DNA from: JASEGV01 sp037443545 | Lineage (GTDB): Bacteria > Bacteroidota > Ignavibacteria > UBA10030 > BY39 | Reading direction: 5' to 3' | Assembly: GCA_037443545.1 (NCBI GenBank) | Contig: JBBIOD010000006.1 | Span: 1-64,000 of the forward strand | Length of the DNA: 64,000 nucleotides | In this document: piece by piece, positions 7,337 through 16,870 of the stretch | How the letters are laid out: the number at the start of each line of letters is the position of its first letter | Numbering within the stretch: the stretch's first letter is position 1 | Notes under the pieces: generated by a model | The model's database searches: none | What the model was told of the DNA's origin: nothing | What the model saw: the letters and a program-made list of their open reading frames with translations, nothing else | Program-made: the position numbers and the translations under genes

Positions 7337-8620
7337 ATGAAAATCTTACTGAAGAATCCCCGTATAATCGAACCATCTGAAAACATTGATCAGGTTGCCG
7401 ACATTTTAATAGTCGATGGAATCATTGAAATAATTGCACCAAAGATTACGGCGAGTGGAAATGTTCAGGAATATGTTTTGGATGGAAAAATTGTAGCACC
7501 CGGCTTTATTGATATGCACGTTCATCTACGTGAACCAGGTTATGAGCACAAAGAAACAATTGAAACAGGATTAGTCGCTGCCGCAGTCGGAGGTTTTACA
7601 GCCGTTTGCTGTATGCCGAATACTAACCCACCGATTGATGATGCTTCAGTGATAAAATTCATAAAAGAAAAATCTGAAAAAACACTGAACGGTTTAGTCG
7701 ATGTTCACCCTGTTGCAGCAGCCACTAAACGGCGTGAAGGGAAAGAACTATCGCCGATGATAGAACTTGTTGAAGCGGGGGCAGTTGCTTTTTCGGACGA
7801 TGGCTCGCCGATCGATAATTCGGAAATAATGCGTCACGCTTTAGAATACTCGAATATGCTGGGTAAAATTATAATCCAACATCCCGAAGACCGTTCGCTC
7901 GCGAAAGGGGGCGTGATGAACGAAGGACTCGTATCAACCTCTCTCGGTTTACCACCGATACCCTCGATTGCCGAAGAAATTATGATAGACAGAGATATTC
8001 GAATTGCTAACTATGTTGGCGCATCTTATCATGCTGCTCATATCAGCACTGCTGGGTCGGTTGAAATAATCAGGCTGGCAAAAAAGAAAAATATTCCGGT
8101 TACTTGCGAGGTTACACCTCATCATTTCACGCTTACTGATGAAGCTGTTCGCTCCTTCGATACCAATACGAAGATGAACCCACCTTTGCGAACGAAAGCC
8201 GACGTTGATGCAATCAAAGAAGGATTGCGTGATGGAACTATCGATGTAATTGCATCCGACCACGCACCCCATTCGTTTGACGAAAAAGAAGTTGAATTCC
8301 TAGAAGCGCCTTTCGGAATAGTAGGATTAGAAACAGCAATTGGGTTAGCAATTACTGAATTGGTAATTCCCAAAATATTATCTATCAATCAGTTGATTGA
8401 AAAATTTTCTATCAATCCAAGAAAAATATTAAGTTTACCTACTGTAAAAATTAAAGTCGGTGAAAAAACGAACCTTACAATTCTTGATTTTAAAAAAAAA
8501 TGGAAGGTGGATGCACAGAAATTCAAATCAAAATCAAAACGGACACCTTTCGATGGGAAAACATTGGTTGGAAAAAGTTTTGCTATCATAAACAATGGAA
8601 GAGTACATTTTTCGGATTGA
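7337..8620 (+). CDS. pyrC: Dihydroorotase, class I
   Basis: A 427-residue zinc amidohydrolase that cyclises N-carbamoyl-aspartate to dihydroorotate. The metal-binding motif DMHVHLREPGYEHKET is near residue 58, followed by HPED, a HISTA motif and ASDHAPHSFDEKE carrying the catalytic Asp near residue 305. The REPG signature and length mark the longer class-I type, which is often operonic with pyrB. It is the last gene of the pyrRBC unit. A 147-base gap follows before the next operon. Confidence 0.95.
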   Translation: MKILLKNPRIIEPSENIDQVADILIVDGIIEIIAPKITASGNVQEYVLDGKIVAPGFIDMHVHLREPGYEHKETIETGLVAAAVGGFTAVCCMPNTNPPIDDASVIKFIKEKSEKTLNGLVDVHPVAAATKRREGKELSPMIELVEAGAVAFSDDGSPIDNSEIMRHALEYSNMLGKIIIQHPEDRSLAKGGVMNEGLVSTSLGLPPIPSIAEEIMIDRDIRIANYVGASYHAAHISTAGSVEIIRLAKKKNIPVTCEVTPHHFTLTDEAVRSFDTNTKMNPPLRTKADVDAIKEGLRDGTIDVIASDHAPHSFDEKEVEFLEAPFGIVGLETAIGLAITELVIPKILSINQLIEKFSINPRKILSLPTVKIKVGEKTNLTILDFKKKWKVDAQKFKSKSKRTPFDGKTLVGKSFAIINNGRVHFSD

Positions 8621-8712
8621 AAAATTTACATGTGTCTAAAATTTAATACAAAAACCTATTTTTCAAGTTTCTTTAATTTAATATTTTAAAAGTTTTCGAG
8701 AGTTTTCTGTGC

Positions 8713-8727
8713 TGGCACAGGATTTGG
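8713..8727 (+). promoter_or_regulatory. Candidate sigma-54 (-24/-12) promoter
   Basis: The sequence TGGCACAGGATTTGG matches the RpoN consensus TGGCAC-N5-TTGC except for the last base (G for C). Ten bases separate the -24 GG from the -12 G, as required. The predicted start is near 8739, about 30 bases ahead of the lipoprotein gene that opens the NtrY-like kinase operon. Upstream activator sites were not identified. Confidence 0.5.
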
Positions 8728-8767
8728 GAGTTCTATTGACAGCACATTAATATTAAAGGATACGAAA

Positions 8768-9577
8768 ATGAAAAGACTAAAATTTTTAATTGCAGGAATT
8801 GGAGTAAGTTTAATAAGCGGCTGCTATATTGATGTTGAAGTTCCTGATACTGCGCCACCATCACCCCCGTCGGGTTTGTATGCAGAAGCCAGAGATAATA
8901 AAGTGTATTTAGATTGGAATCATAGCCCCGAACGCGACGTAGCAGGTTATAAAATTTGGGTCAGTTATTCATATAGCGGAAGATATGAATTGATTGGGAC
9001 AACTGGCGGAAATTATTTCAACGATAAAGGTGCCCGAAACGGAACAACATATTACTATGCAGTTTCATCATATGATTATTCACGTAATGAAAGCGAATTG
9101 AGCGATGCATTCGTATTCGCTACTCCACGCCCCGAAGGATACGGCGTATCGTTAAACAATTACCGGACTCAACCAGCAACAGCCGGCTATGACTTTTTGA
9201 CTTATTCCATTGGCCAGTATAATGATAACTACACAGATATATTTTTTGAATATTACAACGGCGAATATTACATGAATGTTTGGAATGATACAGATATTAA
9301 AGATATGGGTGCAACCAATTCTATCTACGAAATTACAAAAGCTCCATCAAGCGGTTGGTCGCCAACTAAAGACGTAATCCTACGCGTCGGAAGAACTTAT
9401 GTTGTTTGGACTAACGACGACCATTATGCAAAATTTCGTGTTGTATCTTTATCATCTACAAGAGCTGTTTTTGATTGGTCGTATCAATTGCAAAAAGGGA
9501 ATCCATACTTAAAGCGAAATGTTGTTGAAGGTCGGTCGGAATTAAAATTTGGACCAGGCGCCGCAGGAAGGGATTGA
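8768..9577 (+). CDS. Lipoprotein with fibronectin type III domain
   Basis: A 269-residue lipoprotein: N-terminal hydrophobic segment and lipobox LISGC with the acceptor Cys at residue 19. Residues about 30-118 form a fibronectin type III domain (PSGLYAE...VYLDWNHSPERDVAGYKIWV). The remaining C-terminal 150 residues are aromatic-rich and beta-like, and match no family I recognise. It is the first gene behind a sigma-54-like promoter and shares an operon with a DUF4783-like protein and a large sensor kinase, so an envelope role linked to that kinase is possible but unproven. Confidence 0.75.
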   Translation: MKRLKFLIAGIGVSLISGCYIDVEVPDTAPPSPPSGLYAEARDNKVYLDWNHSPERDVAGYKIWVSYSYSGRYELIGTTGGNYFNDKGARNGTTYYYAVSSYDYSRNESELSDAFVFATPRPEGYGVSLNNYRTQPATAGYDFLTYSIGQYNDNYTDIFFEYYNGEYYMNVWNDTDIKDMGATNSIYEITKAPSSGWSPTKDVILRVGRTYVVWTNDDHYAKFRVVSLSSTRAVFDWSYQLQKGNPYLKRNVVEGRSELKFGPGAAGRD

Positions 9578-9614
9578 CTTTTAAGCATTTATCTTTTATT
9601 TTTACAGAGCAAAG

Positions 9615-10034
9615 ATGAAACTAATTATACACATATCGCTAATGCTGCTAGCTCTAATCGCACTGAACCTCACGGCACAGGAAGTTGGACAGGAATTAAA
9701 TCGGGAAGTTTTTAATGCCATTGAATCGGGTGTTGATGCAGGCGATATCGACAGGTTTGCAGGCTATTTTGCGAAACAGGTGTATGTGAGCACACGAGGT
9801 GGTGAGAGCGGTTATTTCAGCAGTAGTCAGGCATATTACATTATCAAGAATTTTCTAACAGCACGCAAGCCGCTCGGTTTCTCGTTTACGACTTACGGGT
9901 TCGCTGACGAAATTCCTTTTGCAACCGGAAGCGCATTATTTCGTTTTAAAGGTAACCGCGAAAGTGTGCAGGTGTATGCAGCTCTCTCAAAATCAAACGG
10001 TAAATGGGTGATTGATAAGATTAATTTTTATTAA
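9615..10034 (+). CDS. Secreted DUF4783 / NTF2-like protein
   Basis: A 139-residue protein with a signal peptide ending near ALNLTAQ (residue 21) and a compact domain resembling DUF4783, an NTF2-like fold widespread in Bacteroidota. Characteristic stretches are the N-terminal FNAIESG...FAGYFAK, the SSSQAYYIIKNFL helix, and the C-terminal YAALSKSNGKWVIDKINFY. No catalytic role is known. It ends six bases before the histidine kinase start, so the two are probably co-translated; it may be periplasmic and functionally tied to the kinase. Confidence 0.7.
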   Translation: MKLIIHISLMLLALIALNLTAQEVGQELNREVFNAIESGVDAGDIDRFAGYFAKQVYVSTRGGESGYFSSSQAYYIIKNFLTARKPLGFSFTTYGFADEIPFATGSALFRFKGNRESVQVYAALSKSNGKWVIDKINFY

Positions 10035-10040
10035 TTCCCG

Positions 10041-13000
10041 ATGCCGAACTTAATTTCTAATTTTTATTCACAATTCGTTAAAAGACGATTTTTTTATCTT
10101 GTCTTTTTTATTCTGTTTTTAATTGCTATATCTTTTCTGGTCGAAAATTTTTTCGTTAAATCAATTGAGATTGATTGGGAAACAATCTCGATTGAAAAAA
10201 CTGCACTGCTAATTTCACAATCACAAAATCATTTTCAGAATTTTCAGAACGATGCAGCTTCGTTAGCTGCCCGGATTGCTAGATATGAACCGATTGTTAA
10301 ATCAGTTTCAGGAGGAGACGAACAATTATTATTTCAATCACTGAAAATATTTGAAGTTTATAGTGGAAGCGTCGAAGTTTACGATAGTGAATTGGATTTA
10401 TTGGGATGGTCGAAAAGTATCGGGTCGGATATAAAATTAGATCGGATCTCACCAAAACCATTTTCCTACATCAAGCAAGGTTCAATTTTTTCGTGGCTGT
10501 TGATCGTCCATCCGATACTGAAAAACGATTTACCGATAGGGTACGTTTTCGTAAAGAAACTTTTCGATGTAAATTATCCGTTAAGCAATCGTTTCATTAG
10601 TTCAGAAATTTTTGAGGAAGCGTTTACACAAAGTTTGGATTATCCTGTCAGTTTCGATTTTTCAGATAGATTAAAAGCGAGCGAAGAAAAAGGGGTAATA
10701 TCAATTCCGTTTAAAGCAATCGATGGAAGCTTCCTTGGCTATGGATACCGGCAGGCATATACAAAAGGGGCAGTAATAGATGAGGTTAAACAGAATTTTT
10801 TATCGGTGCGAGTATTCTTGATTATTTTTTTATCGCTTTTTGTTTTATTCTATTCTTCCAAAATTGTTCATACACGTGTACGATTCTTCTACCGGGCACT
10901 CATTACCGCAGCAGTTTTGTGGATTGTCAGGTTTCTCTGGCTTGCTATCGATTTTCCGACCGGTTTTTTCCCAATCAGCATATTCGATCCATCTTATTTT
11001 GCATCGGGCTTCGGGTTTGGTATTGCAAAATCCATTGGCGAATTACTGATTACTTCGATCATTCTAATCGCCAGCGTTGTTTATATTGGATACGATGCCT
11101 TAATATCAATTAATCGAAATAGTAAGTTAAACTTAAACAGTGTAATCTGGTTAATTATATTAATTCTTATTTCTATTACTTTTCTTTTCCTTTTACGGGG
11201 ATATTCGGCCATTGTTAACAGTGGAGTGTTTGATTCGAATTTGAGTTACATTAATCCGGAGTTTCCCCCGTTCGAATTGTTGATAATGTATTTATGTTTG
11301 TTTTTGATATCGGCATCTTTTGTTTTAATTTCAACCTTGTTAATTCTTTATTCATATTGGAATAAAAATAATTATCTGGGTTGGCTGTTTGTGTTCGTGA
11401 TATTTATGGCAGCTAGTTTTATTTATGGTGAACTCCATCCTAATCCACTGACATCTAACCTCGAAAGAAGTTTAATAATATCGGGTTTATTAATAATTGG
11501 GATTATCTCACAAAAATTTATAAAACATAGTAAAGCGATTAACACAAAAAATGCACTCTTGTTTGGCATGAGCGCTGTATTGCTGGCAGCATATTTTCTT
11601 TTCTCGGCAGTACAATTTGATATGCGTTCAAAGTTAAAATCGTTTGCGAGCGAAGTTGCTCGTCCTGTAGATAACTGGATTGCGTTTATGATAGACGAGG
11701 CATTAAATCAAATCGCAACAAAAGAAACAGCAGATCGTTTAAAAACTCACTCTGATTTAAAAAATTATGCTTTTACCGAATGGGCAAAAACAATTTTGAG
11801 TCGCGAAGGTTACAACTGTCGGGTTACAATTATTAATGGCGACGATCGTATTGTAAGTAATTTTCAAGTTGGTTCGATGACAACGATTGAACAGAAACCA
11901 ACCATTCGAGCTTCGCGATCAATTATGGTATGGGAAGAAGAGGAGGGCTTTGTAAAACATTATGTTGGTTTTACACCAATATTTTTTGAAGATAAAACGC
12001 TTGCTGGAGCTGTTCGAATTGAGGTTAGTGCCACGCGGGGCGAATTATTTCGGAGCGATTCGTATGAAATCATAAAAACCTACACGGGAAATGACTTCAA
12101 AGCATATTACAAAAAATTATATTATTCTGAATTTATTAATGACTGGCGTATATATACATCCAATCGTGAATTAGCGAGTGTTTACCGTTCGATTCCGTTG
12201 GCGGACTCTTTGTTGAGAAACAAAAATAATTTTTTTGTTGAAGAAATAGTCGACGGTAAATATTTTGAAACTGTTTACGTAAAGTCGACTGACCAACCAA
12301 ATAAATATATCGCATTAAGCGGAGAAAGGGGTGATGTTGTCCGAGATGTTTTGAATTTTCTAAGATTGTCGCTTTTCTTCTTAGTGGTATGTTGTACCAT
12401 TTATTTTATATTGTGGTTAGTAATAATCGGTTATCGGAAACGAAAATTCGAGTTCAATTTTCGTACAAAATTGCTGATAGCTTTCATAATAGTGTCGGTA
12501 ATTCCGATTATAGTAATAAGTTACTACAATCGTGAAATTGCAACACAACGGGCGAGCGAATTAAATCGCACAAATTTAGAAAAACAAACCGATGTAATAT
12601 ATTCTCATATCAAAAAATCTTTTTCACTGAAATCCGATTATTTATCGAACAGTGAACTGATTTCCGAAATTGCTATTAGCACGGGAATAGATTTTAGTTT
12701 ATACAGCAATAGTGAAATCATAGCGAGCAGTAAGCCGGAGCTGCTTGATGCTGAAATAATTGATAGACGAATTTCACCGGATGCTTACTACAATATAAAA
12801 ATATTAGGACGGCAATTTTTTGTTGAATCGCAAGCTATAGGAACTTTTGAGTATTTAGTAGGTTACCAAGCTGTAATAAATAAACAAGATCAATTAGCCG
12901 GTATAATTGCAGTCCCCACACTTTATAATCAGGCGAGTATCGAGGAAGATTTACAAGAACGGAATACATATTTATTAGGAGTTTATACGATAGTACTGTT

Positions 13001-13880
13001 AATCGCTTTTTCCCTTGGAATCTTTTTCGCGGGACAAATATCAAAACCAATTCGCCGGTTAACCGATGCAGCGATTCAGGTTGGTGAAGGTAATTTTGAT
13101 TACAAAATACCATCCACACGCAGAGACGAGCTTGGTAAGCTTGAGCAAACCTTCAATGAAATGATTGACGAAATCAGCCAAAAACGGGAAGAGTTAATAA
13201 AATACGAAAAAGAATTAGCTTGGAAAGAAATGGCGAAACAAGTCGCTCACGAAATCAAAAATCCGCTGACACCGATAAAATTAGCAGTGCAACATCTTCA
13301 ACAGGCGTTTAAAGATAAAGCTGATAACTTCGACGATATATTGAAGAAAGCCGTGTCGATGATTACTGAACAGGTCGAAACACTCACAAAAATTGCCTCT
13401 GAGTTTTCGAACTTCGGTCGATTGCCTTCGCGAAAATTAGAAAAGTATGAAGTGAACGAAATCCTGAAAGAAGCAATCCATCTCTTCGAACAATACAATA
13501 ATGTTAATTTCAAATTTAATAGTTTTGCACCCGAATTAAGAGTAAACGCAGACAAAGAAGAATTACGGCGTGCTTTTATTAACATCATCAGGAATTCGAT
13601 TCAAGCGATGAATGAGAAGGGGAGTGTATCGATTTTTGTAGAGCAGGTCGATGAAAATGTTCATATTAACATTCACGATACAGGGCAGGGAATTTCGGAC
13701 GAAATAAAAAATAAAATATTTGAACCGAATTTTTCTACGAAAACCGATGGGATGGGCTTGGGTTTAGCCATTGTGAAAAAGACGATAGACGATTTAGGTG
13801 GGGCGATTTCATTTACTACCGATAAAGATGCGGGGACCACATTTATTCTCACCATACCGTTAGTAACAGATAATGAGTGA
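10041..13880 (+). CDS. Large multi-pass sensor histidine kinase, NtrY-like
   Basis: A 1279-residue membrane kinase. A first helix (about 14-36) precedes a periplasmic region, then about eight helices between residues 248 and 526. A second extracytoplasmic region spans about 527-775, followed by two more helices, another sensory segment (830-975) and a last helix (977-1000). HAMP follows (about 1001-1047), then the H-box KQVAHEIKNPLTP (His near 1071), and an HATPase with NIIRNSIQAMN, DTGQGIS and GMGLGLAIVKK boxes. The H-box and HAMP architecture resemble NtrY, but the polytopic N-terminal half is unusual. No response regulator is adjacent. It overlaps the next gene by eight bases. Confidence 0.85.
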   Translation: MPNLISNFYSQFVKRRFFYLVFFILFLIAISFLVENFFVKSIEIDWETISIEKTALLISQSQNHFQNFQNDAASLAARIARYEPIVKSVSGGDEQLLFQSLKIFEVYSGSVEVYDSELDLLGWSKSIGSDIKLDRISPKPFSYIKQGSIFSWLLIVHPILKNDLPIGYVFVKKLFDVNYPLSNRFISSEIFEEAFTQSLDYPVSFDFSDRLKASEEKGVISIPFKAIDGSFLGYGYRQAYTKGAVIDEVKQNFLSVRVFLIIFLSLFVLFYSSKIVHTRVRFFYRALITAAVLWIVRFLWLAIDFPTGFFPISIFDPSYFASGFGFGIAKSIGELLITSIILIASVVYIGYDALISINRNSKLNLNSVIWLIILILISITFLFLLRGYSAIVNSGVFDSNLSYINPEFPPFELLIMYLCLFLISASFVLISTLLILYSYWNKNNYLGWLFVFVIFMAASFIYGELHPNPLTSNLERSLIISGLLIIGIISQKFIKHSKAINTKNALLFGMSAVLLAAYFLFSAVQFDMRSKLKSFASEVARPVDNWIAFMIDEALNQIATKETADRLKTHSDLKNYAFTEWAKTILSREGYNCRVTIINGDDRIVSNFQVGSMTTIEQKPTIRASRSIMVWEEEEGFVKHYVGFTPIFFEDKTLAGAVRIEVSATRGELFRSDSYEIIKTYTGNDFKAYYKKLYYSEFINDWRIYTSNRELASVYRSIPLADSLLRNKNNFFVEEIVDGKYFETVYVKSTDQPNKYIALSGERGDVVRDVLNFLRLSLFFLVVCCTIYFILWLVIIGYRKRKFEFNFRTKLLIAFIIVSVIPIIVISYYNREIATQRASELNRTNLEKQTDVIYSHIKKSFSLKSDYLSNSELISEIAISTGIDFSLYSNSEIIASSKPELLDAEIIDRRISPDAYYNIKILGRQFFVESQAIGTFEYLVGYQAVINKQDQLAGIIAVPTLYNQASIEEDLQERNTYLLGVYTIVLLIAFSLGIFFAGQISKPIRRLTDAAIQVGEGNFDYKIPSTRRDELGKLEQTFNEMIDEISQKREELIKYEKELAWKEMAKQVAHEIKNPLTPIKLAVQHLQQAFKDKADNFDDILKKAVSMITEQVETLTKIASEFSNFGRLPSRKLEKYEVNEILKEAIHLFEQYNNVNFKFNSFAPELRVNADKEELRRAFINIIRNSIQAMNEKGSVSIFVEQVDENVHINIHDTGQGISDEIKNKIFEPNFSTKTDGMGLGLAIVKKTIDDLGGAISFTTDKDAGTTFILTIPLVTDNE

Positions 13881-14613
13881 AATAATAATAATTGCATCGG
13901 AAAAATTGTCTAAGTTCAACGACCTAAAGTTTGGATTCAGCACACGACTTGGTGGAATAAGTAAGGGACAATTCGGAATGAATTTGAGTTTCTACGTTGG
14001 AGATGATCGGTTGAACGTTTTGGAAAACCGGGAACGATTTTTTGGCGCCTTGAAAATCGGATTGAACGAGCTTGCGATACCTCAACAAGTTCAGGGCAGC
14101 GTGGTTCAGAGAGTATTTACCCAAGGTGGCTACGATTCGTGCGATGGATTGATTACTGACTCGAAGGGCGTTTTTTTAACTATCAGCACTGCCGATTGTT
14201 TACCCGTGTTTTTATTCGATCCTGTAACGAAATCAGTAGGAGCTCTGCACGCAGGCTGGCGTGGAAGCGAGATGAATATTGTATCCAGGGCAATTCGTAT
14301 GATGCGAGAAGAATTTGGAACTTCTCCCGCAAACCTGATTTCATATATTGCACCCGCTGCCAGCGTTTGTTGTTATGAGGTTGGTGAAGATGTAGCAAAA
14401 AGATTTTCGCACGAGTTTCTTATTCAGAATTCAAAGCTGCATCTTAATTTGAAGGAACACGCCAAAACTATGATGCTAGATGCAGGTGTTAGAGGGGAAA
14501 ATATCGAAGTTTCAGAATATTGCACGATATGCAACGCTAACTTATTCCACTCGCACCGCCGCGATAAAGAAAAATCGGGTAGAATGATGGGCGTAATCGG
14601 ATTAGTTGGATGA
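13873..14613 (+). CDS. pgeF: PgeF/YfiH-family (laccase-domain) purine or peptidoglycan-editing protein
   Basis: A 246-residue protein of the family once called laccase-like multicopper oxidases. Conserved stretches are STADCLPVFLFD, HAGWRGSEMNIV and the C-terminal YCTICNANLFHSHRRDKE, which carry the Cys and His zinc ligands of the family. Members are now linked to purine nucleoside phosphorolysis or adenosine deamination, and to peptidoglycan-precursor editing in E. coli. Its ATG lies inside the last codons of the kinase gene (overlap ATGAGTGA), so translation is coupled. It converges tail to tail with the next gene with no spacing. Confidence 0.9.
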   Translation: MSEIIIIASEKLSKFNDLKFGFSTRLGGISKGQFGMNLSFYVGDDRLNVLENRERFFGALKIGLNELAIPQQVQGSVVQRVFTQGGYDSCDGLITDSKGVFLTISTADCLPVFLFDPVTKSVGALHAGWRGSEMNIVSRAIRMMREEFGTSPANLISYIAPAASVCCYEVGEDVAKRFSHEFLIQNSKLHLNLKEHAKTMMLDAGVRGENIEVSEYCTICNANLFHSHRRDKEKSGRMMGVIGLVG

Positions 14614-15363
14614 TTATCTGCGAGTAACGGTCGGAATAAAATTATAATATTCCGGAACATAAAATAGATTATCAGGTAATAATTTTTTTTCAACTTTAGT
14701 TACCAGTAAGTGGGTACCTTTCATTTCAGAGGCAACAATAAACCCTTTTTCGTAAAGCATTTTAAATTTTTCAAAAACGATTAGCGACATAGTTTTTTCA
14801 ATAATTGCCAACCAATCATTTGCGTATTGATCTATCGAGCCTAAATCATTAGTTACCCAGTATTCGCCTTCTAGGCTGTCGCGGTTTGTTACAATAAATT
14901 TTTGGCAATTCAATCCTGAAATTATTTTCTTCTCACCCGTTTCTATTATCGCATATTTTTCAGGTTGCCATTTTACGCCCATATCTATTTCCATCAACCG
15001 CCTTAAATTGGGAGGCAGAGTATCCATCTGAGCGCGCATACGGCGGACGTTTTCTTTTCTTATTTCCTGATTTTTGGTAATTTCTTCGAATGTTGTTCTT
15101 GAAAATGAGCTATCTACAGGGTTACCCCTCAGTGCGACTTGTGAATCGAGTTGTATTATTGTAAAAGAGTCGCCGTAGTCGGTTGAGACTTCAGTTCTTA
15201 ATCTATTCGGTATCAAAAATAATTTCTGATTGATTTTACTCGTGTCGCCTTCGGAAGATACTCTGTAAGATAATTGTTCCCAATATAACCCTGGAACCAT
15301 TTTGGTTGATTGGCAACCGACTAATAATAATATTAGGAGTAAGAATAATATAAAATTTTTCAT
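14614..15363 (-). CDS. Lipoprotein of unknown function (DUF4412-like)
   Basis: A 249-residue lipoprotein with an N-terminal hydrophobic stretch and lipobox LLVGC (Cys17). The body shows the pattern of DUF4412-like proteins, which tend to be of the form GLNCQKFIV...EGEYWVTNDLG (residues about 165-190), following the statement-like EKYAIIETGEKK strand. No enzymatic motif was found. It follows dnaB by 42 bases on the same strand and may be a late, loosely attached member of that operon. Function unknown. Confidence 0.65.
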   Translation of the reverse strand: MKNFILFLLLILLLVGCQSTKMVPGLYWEQLSYRVSSEGDTSKINQKLFLIPNRLRTEVSTDYGDSFTIIQLDSQVALRGNPVDSSFSRTTFEEITKNQEIRKENVRRMRAQMDTLPPNLRRLMEIDMGVKWQPEKYAIIETGEKKIISGLNCQKFIVTNRDSLEGEYWVTNDLGSIDQYANDWLAIIEKTMSLIVFEKFKMLYEKGFIVASEMKGTHLLVTKVEKKLLPDNLFYVPEYYNFIPTVTRR

Positions 15364-15405
15364 AACAGTTATAATTAATTAATGATGTTAAAGTTTTCTG
15401 AACTA

Positions 15406-16869
15406 TTAAAAAGGCAAATCTGGTCCGGATGCGGTAGAAACTACTAGCTCTTCGAAAGTATCGGATGCCCGGTTTTCAAAACCGGCGTATTCTTTTTGAA
15501 ATGTAAGTCGTATTATGTCTGTGGGACCGTTTCGTTGTTTACCGATAATAATTTCGGCGAGTCGTTCGGTTGAAATTTTATTTCCGTGTGCGTCATCGAC
15601 CTCGTTAATCTTATAAGTTTCGGGACGATGGACGAATATAACGACGTCGGCGTCTTGTTCGATAGCCCCCGACTCGCGAAGGTCGGCAAGTACAGGACGC
15701 TTGTCGCCGCTGCGTGTTTCAAGTCCGCGGTTCAATTGAGATAGTGCGATAACAGGAATATTTATCTCTTTTGCTAAAGCTTTCAACGAGCGTGAAATCA
15801 TGGAAATTTCACGTTCACGGCTGTCCATACTTTTAGGGGGATGGACGAGTTGTAAATAGTCGATAATAATCATTCCTATATTATGCTCTGCTTTTAAGCG
15901 CCGTGCCTTTGCGCGGATTTCTAAAATCGAAAGCGATGGTGAATCATCAATAAATATTTTTGCTTCTGCGAGGCGTCCGACTACCATTCCTAAACGCTGC
16001 CACTTCTCATCTGGTAATCTGCCAGTACGAAGTGCATGAGCGTTTATCCTTGCTTCCGAAGAAATCAAGCGTGTAACTAATTGCTGCTCAGCCATTTCAA
16101 TACTAAAAATTACTGTAGCTGTAGGTTTCACGGTGTGGAGAGCTGCGTTCCGAGCCAATGAAAGTGCAAAAGCTGTTTTACCCTGACTCGGACGTCCGGC
16201 AATTATGATTAAATCAGAGTTTTGAAATCCACCCGTTGCGTTATCTAAATCTGTAAATCCGGTTGGAACACCAGTAATCCCACTGTGCTTCCCGTGGATT
16301 TTTTCTAAAATTTCGAGAGTTTCGTTCAGCGCCCGTTTTATAGGCGTTGCACTTTTCTTCATCCGGTATTCAGAAATCTGAAATATTTTTGTCTCAGCCG
16401 CATCGAGTAAATCAATAGCATCCTCCGAATCGCTGTAAGCTCTTTTGGCTATCTCGGCAGAAGTTGTAATAAGATTGCGCATCAAAGCTTTTTCGAGGAT
16501 AATATGGGCGTGGAATTCCACATTTGCTACACTGTTTACTTGCATCGTTAATTCTGTTAGATATATTGAGCCGCCGATTTCTTCTAATGTACCGCGTCGT
16601 CTTAATTCTTCACTCAAAGTTACAGCATCAACAGGTTCGTTGCGTTCGAACAGGGCAACAATCCCTTGATAAATTTTTTGATGTGCAGGTTTGTAGAACA
16701 TATCGGTCTGCAGAATCTCTATAATTTTTGGGATAGCTTCTTTTTCAATCAAAGCAGAACCTAAAACCTGAGTCTCGATTTCTACTGCTTGAGGCGGCAA
16801 GCGGACATCTTGTTGGTCTTTAATATATATTGAGTCTGTATTTTTTTTACTTCTTTTCTTTTCAGACAT
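15406..16869 (-). CDS. dnaB: Replicative DNA helicase DnaB
   Basis: A 487-residue hexameric helicase that unwinds DNA at the replication fork. The N-terminal domain opens with PPQAVEIETQVLGSAL (near residue 21). The RecA-like domain has Walker A GRPSQGKTAF near residue 225, Walker B IIIDYLQLVHPP, ALSQLNRGLE and the ESGAIEQDAD sensor stretch, and ends with GKQRNGPTDIIRLTF. No intein interrupts it. It starts one base after the uracil-DNA glycosylase stop, placing it at the end of the yicC-gmk-rpoZ-coaBC-udg-dnaB run. Confidence 0.97.
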   Translation of the reverse strand: MSEKKRSKKNTDSIYIKDQQDVRLPPQAVEIETQVLGSALIEKEAIPKIIEILQTDMFYKPAHQKIYQGIVALFERNEPVDAVTLSEELRRRGTLEEIGGSIYLTELTMQVNSVANVEFHAHIILEKALMRNLITTSAEIAKRAYSDSEDAIDLLDAAETKIFQISEYRMKKSATPIKRALNETLEILEKIHGKHSGITGVPTGFTDLDNATGGFQNSDLIIIAGRPSQGKTAFALSLARNAALHTVKPTATVIFSIEMAEQQLVTRLISSEARINAHALRTGRLPDEKWQRLGMVVGRLAEAKIFIDDSPSLSILEIRAKARRLKAEHNIGMIIIDYLQLVHPPKSMDSREREISMISRSLKALAKEINIPVIALSQLNRGLETRSGDKRPVLADLRESGAIEQDADVVIFVHRPETYKINEVDDAHGNKISTERLAEIIIGKQRNGPTDIIRLTFQKEYAGFENRASDTFEELVVSTASGPDLPF

Positions 16870-16870
16870 A

